Positions 1-6,088 of a DNA stretch of 13,598 nt are shown here, one piece after another. The position numbers were made by a program, and so were the translations under genes. Under the pieces are notes generated by a model that was not told where the DNA came from, made no database searches, and saw only the letters and a list, made by a program, of their open reading frames with translations. Each line of letters opens with the position of its first letter. The stretch's first letter is position 1. Source of the stretch: Prevotella sp. (GTDB lineage: Bacteria; Bacteroidota; Bacteroidia; Bacteroidales; Bacteroidaceae); the NCBI GenBank assembly GCA_022511055.1, contig JAFLSH010000045.1, positions 1-13,598 of the forward strand. Direction: 5' to 3'.

Positions 1-28
1 CACCCAACTTTGGTGTCGGGGGTGTTGA

Positions 29-137
29 GGGTGCGGGGCATTCAGGGCGTTTCCATACTATATGTGTAATTATGAAGAAAATGCACTTTTAAAACAGGCA
101 TGGGTGTCGGGTAGCCGTTGCATGACACCCCGCACCC
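29..137. repeat. Weak 10-bp inverted repeat in the left non-coding region
   Basis: GGGTGCGGGG at 29-38 is exactly complementary to CCCCGCACCC at 128-137. The 9-mer GGTGTCGGG also occurs directly at 12-20 and 103-111. The arms are 89 bp apart, so this is not a terminator. No open frame of useful length crosses 1-180. It may be the edge of a structured non-coding segment that continues outside the window, or a chance product of G-rich sequence. Confidence 0.25.
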
Positions 138-182
138 CAATTTTCAGGTCAAAACTGGCAGCCATTCCAGGTATTTGGCATA

Positions 183-344
183 AAGTGGTGACTATTTCCA
201 AAAACTCACGGAGTAATTTCCGAAACTCGGCACTTTAGCCGCAAAACTCACGGAGTATTTTTCAAAAAGCGGCGCTTTTTTCCCGAAACTCATGGAGTAA
301 TTTTCAATACTCATGGAGTATTTTCTGAAACTCGCGGAGTTTCT
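183..344. repeat. Tandem array of eight 21-bp palindromic units
   Basis: Cores of 11 bp begin at 183, 204, 225, 246, 267, 288, 309 and 330, exactly 21 bp apart. Five cores are ACTC-NNN-GAGT (204, 246, 288, 309, 330), a perfect 4-bp-arm palindrome. The core at 267 is AAGC-GGC-GCTT, different bases but still perfectly paired arms. Cores at 183 and 225 are degenerate. Ten-base linkers are mostly A/T rich with a TTTC/GAA pattern (for example AATTTCCGAA at 215-224), and the last linker has lost it. All frames across the array are broken by stops. The 21-bp period is two DNA turns, which puts every palindrome on the same helix face. The function is not known to me; a multi-site protein-binding region is possible. 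Confidence 0.8.
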
Positions 345-365
345 GGGTGGGAAATAGCCTTCTAC

Positions 366-542
366 TCACTTCCTCCCCGCCACGACTTTCAGCAGACCGG
401 GTGTGTAGCGGCGTAATAGCCAGAACACCGAGAGCAAGATGCCGAGGGTCGACAGGACCGCTGAAACATAGACAGCGAGGCGACATAGGTCAGGGAAAGT
501 ATCATATACATAAGACTGCCGACAAATGCGAGAACTTGCCAA
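366..542 (-). CDS. Uncertain small ORF with one transmembrane segment
   Basis: A minus-strand frame ends at 366 and stays open upstream to 656. Its last ~45 residues contain a credible membrane segment (LAVYVSAVLSTLGILLSVFW) followed by a basic tail (LLRRYTPGLLKVVAGRK). A TTG at 542 would give 58 residues; the only ATG, at 656, would run into the promoter region of the divergent thioesterase gene. I see no good start or promoter for it. It could be a decayed remnant of a membrane protein, a small real gene with a non-ATG start, or chance. The region 345-640 holds nothing else I can support. Confidence 0.22.
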   Translation of the reverse strand: MASSRICRQSYVYDTFPDLCRLAVYVSAVLSTLGILLSVFWLLRRYTPGLLKVVAGRK

Positions 543-641
543 ACTCAATAAGCATATCTTTTGGGTTGTTTCTTTATCCCCGAAAAACCTAAATTCACTT
601 AAAATATGGCGGGAAAATGCCGGGAATTGCGGAATTATAGC

Positions 642-649
642 TAAATTTG
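642..649 (+). promoter_or_regulatory. Candidate -7 element for the thioesterase operon
   Basis: TAAATTTG matches the Bacteroidetes -7 consensus TAnnTTTG and lies 30 nt before the ATG at 680. No TTG lies at the expected 19-21 nt upstream spacing (the nearest, at 627-629, is only 12 nt away), so the -33 element is weak or absent. Confidence 0.5.
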
Positions 650-679
650 CGGTCATTACAGGAAAATAATCGCAAAGTT

Positions 680-1051
680 ATGATAGAGATTGGACTGAAA
701 CACACCAGCGAACTGACCGTAACGGCAGAGGTAACGGCCGAGCGGGTAGGCTCTGGCGATATGCCGGTGCTGGCTACGCCGATGCTGCTGGCGCTGATGG
801 AGAATGCTGCCATGCTGGCCGTCAGGGGAGAGCTGCCGGAAGGCGCTACGACTGTCGGCGGGCATATTGAGTCTTCGCACCTGAAGCCCTCGAAGGTTGG
901 CGACACGGTGTGCGCCACGGCAGAGGTGACACGGGTCGATGGGAAGAAGATTTGGTTTAGGGTGTCTGCCCACTCCGGCGAGGCGCTGCTGGGAGAGGGT
1001 ACGCACCTGCGGTTTATCGTAGACAGGGAGAAGTTCCTCTCAAGATTGTAA
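680..1051 (+). CDS. FlK-like hotdog-fold acyl-CoA thioesterase
   Basis: This 123-residue cytoplasmic protein has the length and pattern of the fluoroacetyl-CoA-thioesterase-like hotdog family. Thr33, Glu41 and His67 sit in the contexts LATPMLLALMENAA and GGHIESSHLKPS. Their spacing (8 and 26 residues) equals that of the Thr42/Glu50/His76 catalytic triad known in Streptomyces FlK. Expected chemistry is hydrolysis of a short acyl-CoA thioester. The substrate is unknown, and most bacterial homologues probably do not act on fluoroacetyl-CoA. I chose ATG 680 over an in-frame TTG at 647 because the TTG overlaps the -7 box and the extra 11 residues look non-coding. It is the first gene of a three-gene operon; the next start lies 4 nt after its stop. 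Family call strong, substrate unassigned. Confidence 0.88.
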   Translation: MIEIGLKHTSELTVTAEVTAERVGSGDMPVLATPMLLALMENAAMLAVRGELPEGATTVGGHIESSHLKPSKVGDTVCATAEVTRVDGKKIWFRVSAHSGEALLGEGTHLRFIVDREKFLSRL

Positions 1052-1055
1052 GGCT

Positions 1056-1211
1056 ATGGCATACGCAGAGAGGCTTGGGCAGTCAGACGACTATCGGCGC
1101 GAGGAGCTGATACGGGTGATAGAGCGGTCGGTGGAGCGGCTGACCGTTCAGGAACTTGAGGCTTTGTATTATGATATGAGTACTAAGAATTACATAAACG
1201 ACAGTTACTGA
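1056..1211 (+). CDS. Small 51-residue hypothetical protein, coupled to its neighbours
   Basis: This is an ATG-initiated ORF of 51 codons. It starts 4 nt after the thioesterase stop, and its TGA overlaps the ATG of the next gene (TGATG), a layout typical of translational coupling. The product begins MAYAERLGQSDDYRREELIR and continues with a charged, probably helical stretch ending in ELEALYYDMSTKNYINDSY. It has no signal peptide, membrane segment or Cys pair. It fills the gap between two well-supported genes exactly, which is the main reason to believe it. I do not recognise a named family. It might be a small helical partner or regulator. The reading frame is fairly certain; the function is unknown. 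Confidence 0.7.
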   Translation: MAYAERLGQSDDYRREELIRVIERSVERLTVQELEALYYDMSTKNYINDSY

Positions 1212-1717
1212 TGAAGAAGGTTTTGACATTGGCACTCGCCGCGCTGCTTTCGTTGGCGGCCGGTGCCCAGACAGCATTGAAGAAAGTGTATGATGAGACC
1301 ATCGACCCCATGGCACAGATAGATGAGGCCGTGGCGAAGGCAAGCGCCGGCGGGAAGTTCGTGGTCTGTCAGGTGGGCGGCAACTGGTGTCCGTGGTGTC
1401 TGCGCTTTGCAGACTTTATTACCAAAGACACCGCTGTCAGCCGGGTGATTGACGAGAATTTCGTCTATATCCACGTGAACTATAACCCGCGGAAGCGAGA
1501 GGGCGAGGAGAAGGCCCGGCAGGCTGCGGCGCTGATGAAGCGGCTGAACAGCCCGGGGCGCTTTGGCTTCCCGGTGTTTGTGGTGCTTGACGAGAAAGGG
1601 CGCGTTCTGCACACCCAGGATTCGAGTTTTCTGGAAGAAGGCGAGGGTTACAGTCAGGAAAAGGTGCTTCGCTTCTTCCGTGGCTGGACTCCAGAGGCGG
1701 TCAGGGCAGACCTTTAG
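1211..1717 (+). CDS. Secreted thioredoxin-fold protein with CPWC active site
   Basis: The protein has 168 residues. Residues 1-20 (MKKVLTLALAALLSLAAGAQ) form a Sec signal peptide, so it should work in the periplasm. GGNWCPWCLRF places the redox pair at Cys60 and Cys63, and the FGFPVFVVLD segment supplies the likely cis-Pro at about position 121, as in thioredoxin folds. The spacing resembles the thioredoxin_7 / DUF255-like group of thiol-disulfide reductases. An extra Cys at 53 is unusual and could form an alternative disulfide. The ATG overlaps the upstream small ORF's stop by one base. Likely role: reduction or isomerisation of disulfides in exported proteins. No redox partner such as DsbD is encoded nearby, so the electron source is unknown. 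Confidence 0.85.
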   Translation: MKKVLTLALAALLSLAAGAQTALKKVYDETIDPMAQIDEAVAKASAGGKFVVCQVGGNWCPWCLRFADFITKDTAVSRVIDENFVYIHVNYNPRKREGEEKARQAAALMKRLNSPGRFGFPVFVVLDEKGRVLHTQDSSFLEEGEGYSQEKVLRFFRGWTPEAVRADL

Positions 1718-1739
1718 CCGTGCGCCTCAGAACAGCATG

Positions 1740-1776
1740 GCCGCCGGGAAGTTTCACAGCGAAACTTCCCGGCGGC
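1740..1776. terminator. Strong hairpin between convergent genes, probably a bidirectional terminator
   Basis: A perfect 16-bp stem (GCCGCCGGGAAGTTTC at 1740-1755 pairing with 1761-1776) closes a 5-nt loop. It begins 22 nt after the thioredoxin-fold gene's stop and lies 34 nt beyond the GH30 stop on the other strand. Neither side has a T-tract, so it is not a textbook intrinsic terminator. Position and stem strength still make transcript end or 3'-end protection the likeliest role. Confidence 0.7.
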
Positions 1777-1810
1777 GCGCATTGAAAGCCTGTGCAGAGT
1801 GCGCGGGCTT

Positions 1811-3346
1811 TTATGGTATCACAACCTTTTTCCCGCGGTGAATGAAGATGCCCCGGGTGGGCTGGCTGACACGCTGCCCCTGCAGGTTGTACCATGCCGT
1901 GTCAGCCGGGCGGCCGCCCTTGGGCTGGCTGACGGCAAGGGCGGTGGAATCGGCCATGCGGAAGATGTAGGTGGTAAACGAGTGGCCGGGCACGGGCAGC
2001 GAGAACTTGGTGCCTGGCTCTATGTCTATGTCCTCTTCGGCGCAGACAGCCTCCTCGGTAGACTGTATGCGGTGCAGGCTGGTGACCTCGCAGGGCAGGG
2101 TGAGCTGGAGCGTGAAGTCGCGGTCGAGCGTGTCGATGGCGTTGACAATGATAGAGTCGCCCTTGAAGAAGGCCGACATCTCGAAGCGGCGGTTTACGCC
2201 CGGCGTGTCGCTGCCGTCTTTCAGGTTGGTGGTGGTGACCAGCCGGGTGGCTCCCTTCAGGTGGCGCGCAAACTGCCCCATCAGGTAGCCGCGGGGCAGA
2301 ATCTCGCCCCGCACGTAGTTGGGGTCGGTACATTTGCTGGTGTCATACTTCGTGCCATCGGCAATGAACGACCACTCCTTGGCCAGATACCAGTAGACGT
2401 AGGCATTGGCGCCGTTGACCAGGCACTCGTTGACATCTTCCACGAACTCCAGCTGCTCTTTCCACGTGGGCACATCGCGCAGCCCATCGGCACGTTCCGG
2501 CGGGTTGATGCTATGCTCTGTCATCCACACCTCTTTGCCCAGCGGGGCGGCCAGGCTGGCGGCGGTGGCCAGGTTTTCCAGACGGTCGTAGGCGCCGTAG
2601 ATGTGCCCGCCCAGTATGTCGATGTGCTTGGCCGTCTCTTCGTCTTTCATCAGCTGGGTGTAGTAGCGGGGGTCGAAGCCCAGGGGCTCGGCGCTCATCA
2701 GCCGCACGCCGAACTTCTCTTTGTTGAGCCGGCTGGCGTAGTTCTTCACCAGTGTCTGCAGCTCATCGGGCGTGTACTCGCAGCCGCTGTAGCCGACCCA
2801 CCAGTCGGGCTCGTTCTGTATCGACACCACATCGACCGGCGCATCATTGTTTTGCATGTAGGTCAGGAAGGTGTTAAACCAGGTGAACAGCTTGCTGTAG
2901 CTGTTGTCCTTCAGCTTGCCGTGTACGCCAATCTCCTCGCCGCCGGTGGTGCTTTCGTTGGTCTTGTATGAGGCTGGCGGCGACCACGGGGTGGCCATGA
3001 TGATGGCCCCGTGCTTCCTGGCCTCGCGCACGGCGGGCAGGTAGCCGTGCCAGTCGTAGGGCGTATCCCAGCCGATGTCGGCTGCCGTAATGTCGCCCTT
3101 GGTGTTGGGCGACATCTCCATTCTCATAATGTTCAGCCCGATGGGGGAGTCGGGCTCGTATGCCTTGCGGATGATGCTGACCTCGTCTATGGGGCGCATC
3201 AGGTGTTCCAGGGCTGCCGCGCCGAAGCCGGTGACGGTCTGGCGCTGCTCTGCGGTGACTGTCAGCGTGATTTCGGTCTGTGCCTGGGCGGTCAGGCCGG
3301 CTGCGGCCGACAGAAGGACTGTTAGAAAGTGTGCTTTGTAAATCAT
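1811..3346 (-). CDS. Secreted GH30 family glycoside hydrolase, probable endo-xylanase
   Basis: This 511-residue enzyme has a Sec signal peptide (MIYKAHFLTVLLSAAAGLTAQAQ). It shows the GH30 order: TVTGFGAA (38-45), MATPWSPPASYK (117-128), acid/base Glu179 in SIQNEPDW, nucleophile Glu277 in WMTEHS, then a beta-sandwich side domain. RGYLMGQFARHLKGATRL resembles subfamily 8 glucuronoxylanases. The tail from about residue 481 (AWYNLQGQRV...RGIFIHRGKKVVIP) resembles a T9SS type A sorting tail, so it is probably surface-exposed or released. The divergent GH115 neighbour supports action on glucuronoxylan. In subfamily 8 enzymes, an Arg pair in the WWYIRR-type segment binds the glucuronate; here that segment reads YWYLAKEW, so glucuronate dependence is doubtful. 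Another GH30 beta-glycanase activity is possible. I chose ATG 3346 over an in-frame ATG at 3442 because the latter lies upstream of the -7 box and would precede the signal peptide by 32 residues. Confidence 0.88.
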   Translation of the reverse strand: MIYKAHFLTVLLSAAAGLTAQAQTEITLTVTAEQRQTVTGFGAAALEHLMRPIDEVSIIRKAYEPDSPIGLNIMRMEMSPNTKGDITAADIGWDTPYDWHGYLPAVREARKHGAIIMATPWSPPASYKTNESTTGGEEIGVHGKLKDNSYSKLFTWFNTFLTYMQNNDAPVDVVSIQNEPDWWVGYSGCEYTPDELQTLVKNYASRLNKEKFGVRLMSAEPLGFDPRYYTQLMKDEETAKHIDILGGHIYGAYDRLENLATAASLAAPLGKEVWMTEHSINPPERADGLRDVPTWKEQLEFVEDVNECLVNGANAYVYWYLAKEWSFIADGTKYDTSKCTDPNYVRGEILPRGYLMGQFARHLKGATRLVTTTNLKDGSDTPGVNRRFEMSAFFKGDSIIVNAIDTLDRDFTLQLTLPCEVTSLHRIQSTEEAVCAEEDIDIEPGTKFSLPVPGHSFTTYIFRMADSTALAVSQPKGGRPADTAWYNLQGQRVSQPTRGIFIHRGKKVVIP

Positions 3347-3375
3347 GTTAGTTGTTGTTTGTTTTGATTTCTGTG

Positions 3376-3383
3376 CAAAGGTA
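3376..3383 (-). promoter_or_regulatory. Candidate -7 element of the GH30 gene
   Basis: Read on the minus strand this is TACCTTTG, an exact TAnnTTTG match, 29 nt before the GH30 ATG. TTG-like triplets lie 14 and 23 nt further upstream, neither at the usual spacing. The 3347-3520 gap is therefore a divergent promoter region shared with the GH115 gene. Confidence 0.6.
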
Positions 3384-3445
3384 GGAAAAAAAGCGGGCAA
3401 AACCGTCAATTGTCGTATCATTTGTTTCTTAAATCGTTTCATTGG

Positions 3446-3478
3446 CTGATTCTGAAGGGAAAATAATTGCAGAATCAG
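3446..3478. promoter_or_regulatory. Inverted repeat straddling the GH115 -33 region, candidate operator
   Basis: CTGATTCTG at 3446-3454 is perfectly complementary to CAGAATCAG at 3470-3478, with a 15-nt spacer. The -33 TTG of the GH115 promoter (3467-3469) lies at the inner edge of the right arm. A dimeric regulator bound here would touch the promoter directly. The HTCS encoded downstream is the obvious candidate, but nothing in the sequence proves it. Confidence 0.45.
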
Positions 3479-3497
3479 TCAGTTCTGCTTAATTTTG
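3467..3497 (+). promoter_or_regulatory. Promoter of the GH115 gene
   Basis: TTG at 3467-3469 and TAATTTTG at 3490-3497 are separated by 20 nt, which fits the Bacteroidetes housekeeping-sigma pattern (-33 TTG, -7 TAnnTTTG). The ATG at 3521 follows 23 nt after the -7 box. This is the best-formed promoter in the window. Confidence 0.72.
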
Positions 3498-3520
3498 CAG
3501 GCAATAAACCCTTCAAGACA

Positions 3521-5989
3521 ATGATGAAACTAAAAAGACTTCTGAGTGTTTGCCTGCTTGGCATGGTAGCCGTGGCCAGTCACGCCACCGATGCGTTTAT
3601 CGACTTTTCCAAAGGTGACTGGCAGCTGAATGCCAGCGGCAGAGTGACCATTTTCGTCAGCAACGCCGATGAGCGCGGTGTCAGCCTGGCTGTCGGCAAC
3701 CTGCGGGAAGACCTGCGGCGTGTCTGCGGCGCTGAGACTGAGCTGGTCAGCGAGGCGGCCGGCGCCACCATTGTGGTGGGAACGGCCGGCGTAGTGCCAG
3801 AGGTGAAGGCATACGCCAAGCAGCTAAAGGGAAAGAATGAGATGTATGTCATTGAGGCCCGGAGCGGTCAGCTGGTCATTGCCGGCAGCAACCGCCGCGG
3901 CACTATCTACGGCATCTACGAGCTGAGCCGCCAGCTGGGCGTGTCGCCCTGGTACTACTGGGCTGATGTGCCCGTAGACTACCATGCCGGTGTCTACGTG
4001 AAAAACGGCACTTACACAGACGGAGAGCCCGCCGTGCGCTGGCGCGGCCTGTTCCTGAACGATGAAGCGCCGTGCCTCACCTCATGGGTCAAGCATGCCT
4101 TTGGCACGGACTATGGCGGCCACGAGTTCTATGCGAAGGTCTTTGAGCTGATACTCCGCCTGAAGGGCAATTTCCTCTGGCCGGCCATGTGGGGCTGGGC
4201 GTTCTATGCTGATGACCCGGAGAACTCGCGCACGGCCGATGAGATGGGAGTCATAATCAGCACGAGCCACCACGAGCCCATGGCGCGCAACCACCAGGAG
4301 TACGCCCGCAAGCGGCAGCAGTGGGGAGCCTGGAACTATCGCACGAACAAGGAGAAGCTGGACCAGTTCTTCCGCGAGGGCATTGAGCGCATGAAGGGCA
4401 CAGACGATGTAGTGACCATCGGCATGCGCGGCGATGGCGATGAGGCGATGGGCGAAGAGGCCGACACCAAGCTGCTGCTGGACATTGTCGAGAATCAGCG
4501 TAGGATTATCCGCCAGGTGACAGGCCGCCCGGCCACCGAGACACCGCAGGTGTGGGCACTCTACAAGGAAGTGCAGGACTACTTCGATGCCGGCATGCGT
4601 GTGCCTGATGATGTAACGATACTTATCAGTGATGACAACTGGGGCGACATTCGCCGCGTGCCGACAGAGAAGCGCAAAGGCGGCTGGGGCATCTACTATC
4701 ACGTGGACTATGTGGGCGCGCCGCGCAACTCGAAATGGCTGAATGTCACGCAGACCCAGCAGATGTTCGAACAGCTCTCCCTGGCCTACGACTACGGCAT
4801 CGAGCAGCTGTGGGTGCTGAACGTGGGCGACCTGAAGCCCATGGAATATCCCATTCAGCTGTTCATGGATATGGCTTGGCGGCCCCGGGAGTACAACCAG
4901 CAGAACGTGGTCAGCCACACGCGCCGCTTCTTTGCCACCGTGTTGGGCGAAAGTCTGGCCGATGAGGCTGCCGACATCTACAACCTGAACTGCAAGTACA
5001 TGGCGCGCGTTACGCCGGAAATGCTTGATGCACGGACTTATAACCTGCAGACGGGCGAGTGGAAGCAGGTGGCCGATGAATACCAGCGGCTCGAAGCCCG
5101 CGCCCTGCGCCTCTACATGGAAGTGCCGCAGCCCTGCCGTGACAGCTATCGCGAGCTGCTGCTCTTCCCCGTACAGGCCATGGCCAACCTCTATGACCTC
5201 TACTACGCCCAGGCCATGAACCACTGGCTGGCAGAGCGCAACGACCCCGATGCCAATCTGTGGTCAGAGCGTGTCACCCAGTACTTCCGCCGCGATTCGC
5301 TGCTCTGCGCCGCCTATAACCACGAAATTGCCGGCGGCAAGTGGAACGGCATGATGACCCAGAAGCACATTGGCTACCGCTCGTGGAACGATAACTTCCG
5401 TGCCGACACGCGCCCCGCCACGAAACAGGTGGCCGAGAGCCAGCCCGGCGGCTACACCTTCAGCCCCAGCGCGGGCTACGTGGCCATGGAGGCCGAACAC
5501 TACTATCAGGCCACGGCTACGGACCAGACCCAGTGGGCGGTCTACCCCGACTACGGCCGCACACGCAGCGCCGTGGCGCTGACACCCTACACGCAGCCCA
5601 CGGGAAACGCCACGCTGACCTACCGCTTCAGCCTGCCCGAGAGCCATCCCGCCACGGTGAAGGTACACGTTGTGGTGAAGTCGACACTCGACTTCCTGAA
5701 CGTTGGCGGACATGAATATACAGTCAGCCTCGATGGCTCTGAGCCGGCAACGGTCAACTTCAACAAGACCTTGGTCGACCGCCAGCCGTACATGTACTCA
5801 GAGTTCTATCCCACCATTGCCCGCCGCGTGGTGGAGAAGGTGGTGGAACTGCCCGTAGGCAAGGCCGCAGTCCACGAACTCGTGCTGCATCCCTGCCACC
5901 CCGGCATTGTGTTCGAGAAAGTCGTGATAGACTTCGGCGGCTACCAGCCAGGCTACCTATTTGGCACGGAATCAGAAGTAAGACGTTAA
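3521..5989 (+). CDS. GH115 xylan alpha-1,2-glucuronidase
   Basis: This 822-residue protein fits the usual 800-1000 residues of GH115, which removes (4-O-methyl)glucuronic acid from xylan. A Sec signal peptide (KLKRLLSVCLLGMVAVASHA) opens the protein. An N-terminal alpha/beta domain follows (SNRRGTIYGIYELSRQLGVS), then a barrel with family-like segments WRGLFLNDEAPC, LKGNFLWPAMWGWAF, ISTSHHEPMARNHQEY, IGMRGDGDEAMG and ISDDNWGDIRR, which carry the acidic and aromatic residues expected of the active site. A helical region and a C-terminal beta-sandwich (AGYVAMEAEHYY onward) complete the GH115 architecture. There is no lipobox and no sorting tail, so a periplasmic location is likely. I preferred ATG 3521 (or 3524) over ATG 3467 because the latter lies within the -33 element and precedes the signal peptide. 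It is divergent from GH30 and followed by the HTCS. Confidence 0.93.
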   Translation: MMKLKRLLSVCLLGMVAVASHATDAFIDFSKGDWQLNASGRVTIFVSNADERGVSLAVGNLREDLRRVCGAETELVSEAAGATIVVGTAGVVPEVKAYAKQLKGKNEMYVIEARSGQLVIAGSNRRGTIYGIYELSRQLGVSPWYYWADVPVDYHAGVYVKNGTYTDGEPAVRWRGLFLNDEAPCLTSWVKHAFGTDYGGHEFYAKVFELILRLKGNFLWPAMWGWAFYADDPENSRTADEMGVIISTSHHEPMARNHQEYARKRQQWGAWNYRTNKEKLDQFFREGIERMKGTDDVVTIGMRGDGDEAMGEEADTKLLLDIVENQRRIIRQVTGRPATETPQVWALYKEVQDYFDAGMRVPDDVTILISDDNWGDIRRVPTEKRKGGWGIYYHVDYVGAPRNSKWLNVTQTQQMFEQLSLAYDYGIEQLWVLNVGDLKPMEYPIQLFMDMAWRPREYNQQNVVSHTRRFFATVLGESLADEAADIYNLNCKYMARVTPEMLDARTYNLQTGEWKQVADEYQRLEARALRLYMEVPQPCRDSYRELLLFPVQAMANLYDLYYAQAMNHWLAERNDPDANLWSERVTQYFRRDSLLCAAYNHEIAGGKWNGMMTQKHIGYRSWNDNFRADTRPATKQVAESQPGGYTFSPSAGYVAMEAEHYYQATATDQTQWAVYPDYGRTRSAVALTPYTQPTGNATLTYRFSLPESHPATVKVHVVVKSTLDFLNVGGHEYTVSLDGSEPATVNFNKTLVDRQPYMYSEFYPTIARRVVEKVVELPVGKAAVHELVLHPCHPGIVFEKVVIDFGGYQPGYLFGTESEVRR

Positions 5990-6019
5990 AAAAAGAAAAA
6001 AAGGAGACAAAACTACCGT

Positions 6020-6040
6020 CTGATAGTCCGGGTTTATCAG
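6020..6040. promoter_or_regulatory. Inverted repeat upstream of the HTCS -7 box
   Basis: CTGATA at 6020-6025 pairs with TATCAG at 6035-6040 across 9 nt. It could be a weak hairpin ending the GH115 transcript (stop at 5989; the run CTTTTC follows the right arm) or a regulator site in the HTCS promoter. It shares the CTGAT/ATCAG half-site with the larger inverted repeat before GH115. Confidence 0.35.
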
Positions 6041-6048
6041 CTTTTCAC

Positions 6049-6056
6049 TATCTTTG
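6049..6056 (+). promoter_or_regulatory. Candidate -7 element of the HTCS gene
   Basis: TATCTTTG matches TAnnTTTG and lies 32 nt before the HTCS ATG. No TTG stands 19-21 nt upstream, so the promoter may be weak or activator-dependent. It would let the regulator be made independently of the GH115 gene. Confidence 0.6.
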
Positions 6057-6060
6057 TAGC

Positions 6061-6075
6061 CAGTATATTATACTG
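6061..6075. promoter_or_regulatory. 15-bp palindrome at the predicted HTCS transcription start
   Basis: CAGTATA-T-TATACTG is a perfect 7+1+7 palindrome. It begins 5 nt after the -7 box, so it should span or directly follow the transcription start. It is a candidate repressor or autoregulation site, or a small hairpin at the mRNA 5' end. Confidence 0.45.
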
Positions 6076-6088
6076 ACTAACTGCTGAT

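Noticed and set aside
73..93. ATGAAGAAAATG start-like sequence in the left region
   Set aside because: The frame stops after six codons.
183..344. 21-bp repeats as a CRISPR array
   Set aside because: The interval between cores is a conserved 10-base linker and not a unique spacer, and no cas gene is present.
647..679. In-frame TTG start extending the thioesterase by 11 residues
   Set aside because: It overlaps the -7 promoter box; the ATG at 680 gives the normal family length.
1740..1776. Inverted repeat as an insertion-sequence end
   Set aside because: The arms are adjacent with a 5-nt loop, there is no transposase, and the position fits a transcript-end hairpin.
1799..2971. Long plus-strand open frame opposite the GH30 gene (390 codons)
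   Set aside because: It is the antisense of a well-supported GH30. It has no signal peptide, motif or promoter, and such shadows are expected in GC-rich biased genes.
3347..3442. Upstream ATG for GH30 adding 32 residues
   Set aside because: It would lie upstream of the promoter's -7 box and would bury the signal peptide inside the protein.
4082..5224. 380-codon minus-strand frame inside GH115
   Set aside because: It lies wholly within the conserved GH115 catalytic region on the opposite strand and shows no recognisable protein features.
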